DNA of 14,859 bases, from assembly GCA_964500215.1 (NCBI GenBank), contig CAZCNA010000016.1, forward strand, positions 1 through 14,859. Direction: 5' to 3'. The notes under the pieces were generated by a model. That model did no database searches and was not told the DNA's origin. It was given only the letters and a program-made list of their open reading frames with translations. A program made the translations under genes and the position numbers. This document shows positions 14,801 to 14,859 of this stretch, piece by piece. Within the stretch, counting starts at the first letter, position 1. Each line of letters opens with the position of its first letter. This DNA comes from JBDKLC01 sp964500215. Lineage in GTDB: Bacteria; Patescibacteriota; Minisyncoccia; Phycocordibacterales; CAIZLB01.

Positions 14801-14859
14801 GACAAAAAAAATTTAAAAAAAGGATTTAAAAAAAAATTAAAAATAAAAAAAAAAAAAAA
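14801..14859. other. Low-complexity A-rich contig end
   Basis: Apart from a few G and C bases near its start, the last 59 bases are only A and T, mostly runs of A. No gene or signal is readable. It looks like a degraded consensus at the end of a contig rather than genomic sequence. Confidence 0.6.

Noticed and set aside
1..14859. CRISPR array, insertion sequence, attachment site or replication origin
   Set aside because: No spaced direct repeats, transposase, integrase or cluster of DnaA boxes is visible; the single DnaA box is not enough for an origin.

Overview
The window reads as a bacterial genome fragment, most probably from the Candidate Phyla Radiation (Patescibacteria, Parcubacteria-like). 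This is an inference from several things together: tightly packed small genes, no convincing Shine-Dalgarno sequence in front of any start, membrane-anchored rather than lipoprotein versions of exported proteins, a GFTLIELL-type pilin, a CDP-archaeol-synthase-like membrane enzyme in an otherwise bacterial set, and a B12-dependent ribonucleotide reductase with no B12 genes nearby. No rRNA or marker gene is present to fix the taxonomy.

Left half (1-6403) is entirely on the minus strand. Read in transcription order it holds lemA, htpX and an unrecognised 256-aa helical protein in one tight operon; then msrB with its own promoter; then a 78-aa membrane protein with a Cys/His-rich tail followed 7 nt later by a DUF192 protein; and finally the 789-aa adenosylcobalamin-dependent ribonucleotide reductase, closed by a strong intrinsic terminator at 83-112. 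The theme is membrane and protein quality control, oxidative repair and dNTP supply.

At 6404-6520 the strands diverge. The right half (6521-14700) is on the plus strand: a CapA-family metallophosphatase, a 68-aa tail-anchored protein, a type IV prepilin, an AT-rich multi-pass membrane protein of unknown function, a CarS/CDP-archaeol-synthase-like protein starting 1 nt after it, SecG, a membrane-anchored family-5 (peptide) substrate-binding protein, and ribonuclease J with a structured leader. The theme is the cell surface, secretion and RNA turnover.

The features most worth a second look are two long perfect inverted repeats inside neighbouring coding genes (the pilin and the CarS-like gene), a two-stem hairpin directly upstream of RNase J that could be an autoregulatory leader, -10 boxes placed 7-9 nt from the start codon (leaderless transcripts) with no Shine-Dalgarno anywhere, an extreme preference for the arginine codon CGA in the core genes that is absent from the 471-aa membrane gene, and two unknown proteins in informative contexts. 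I did not find a clear-cut new defence or mobile system. The last ~110 bases are homopolymer-rich and look like a degraded contig end.
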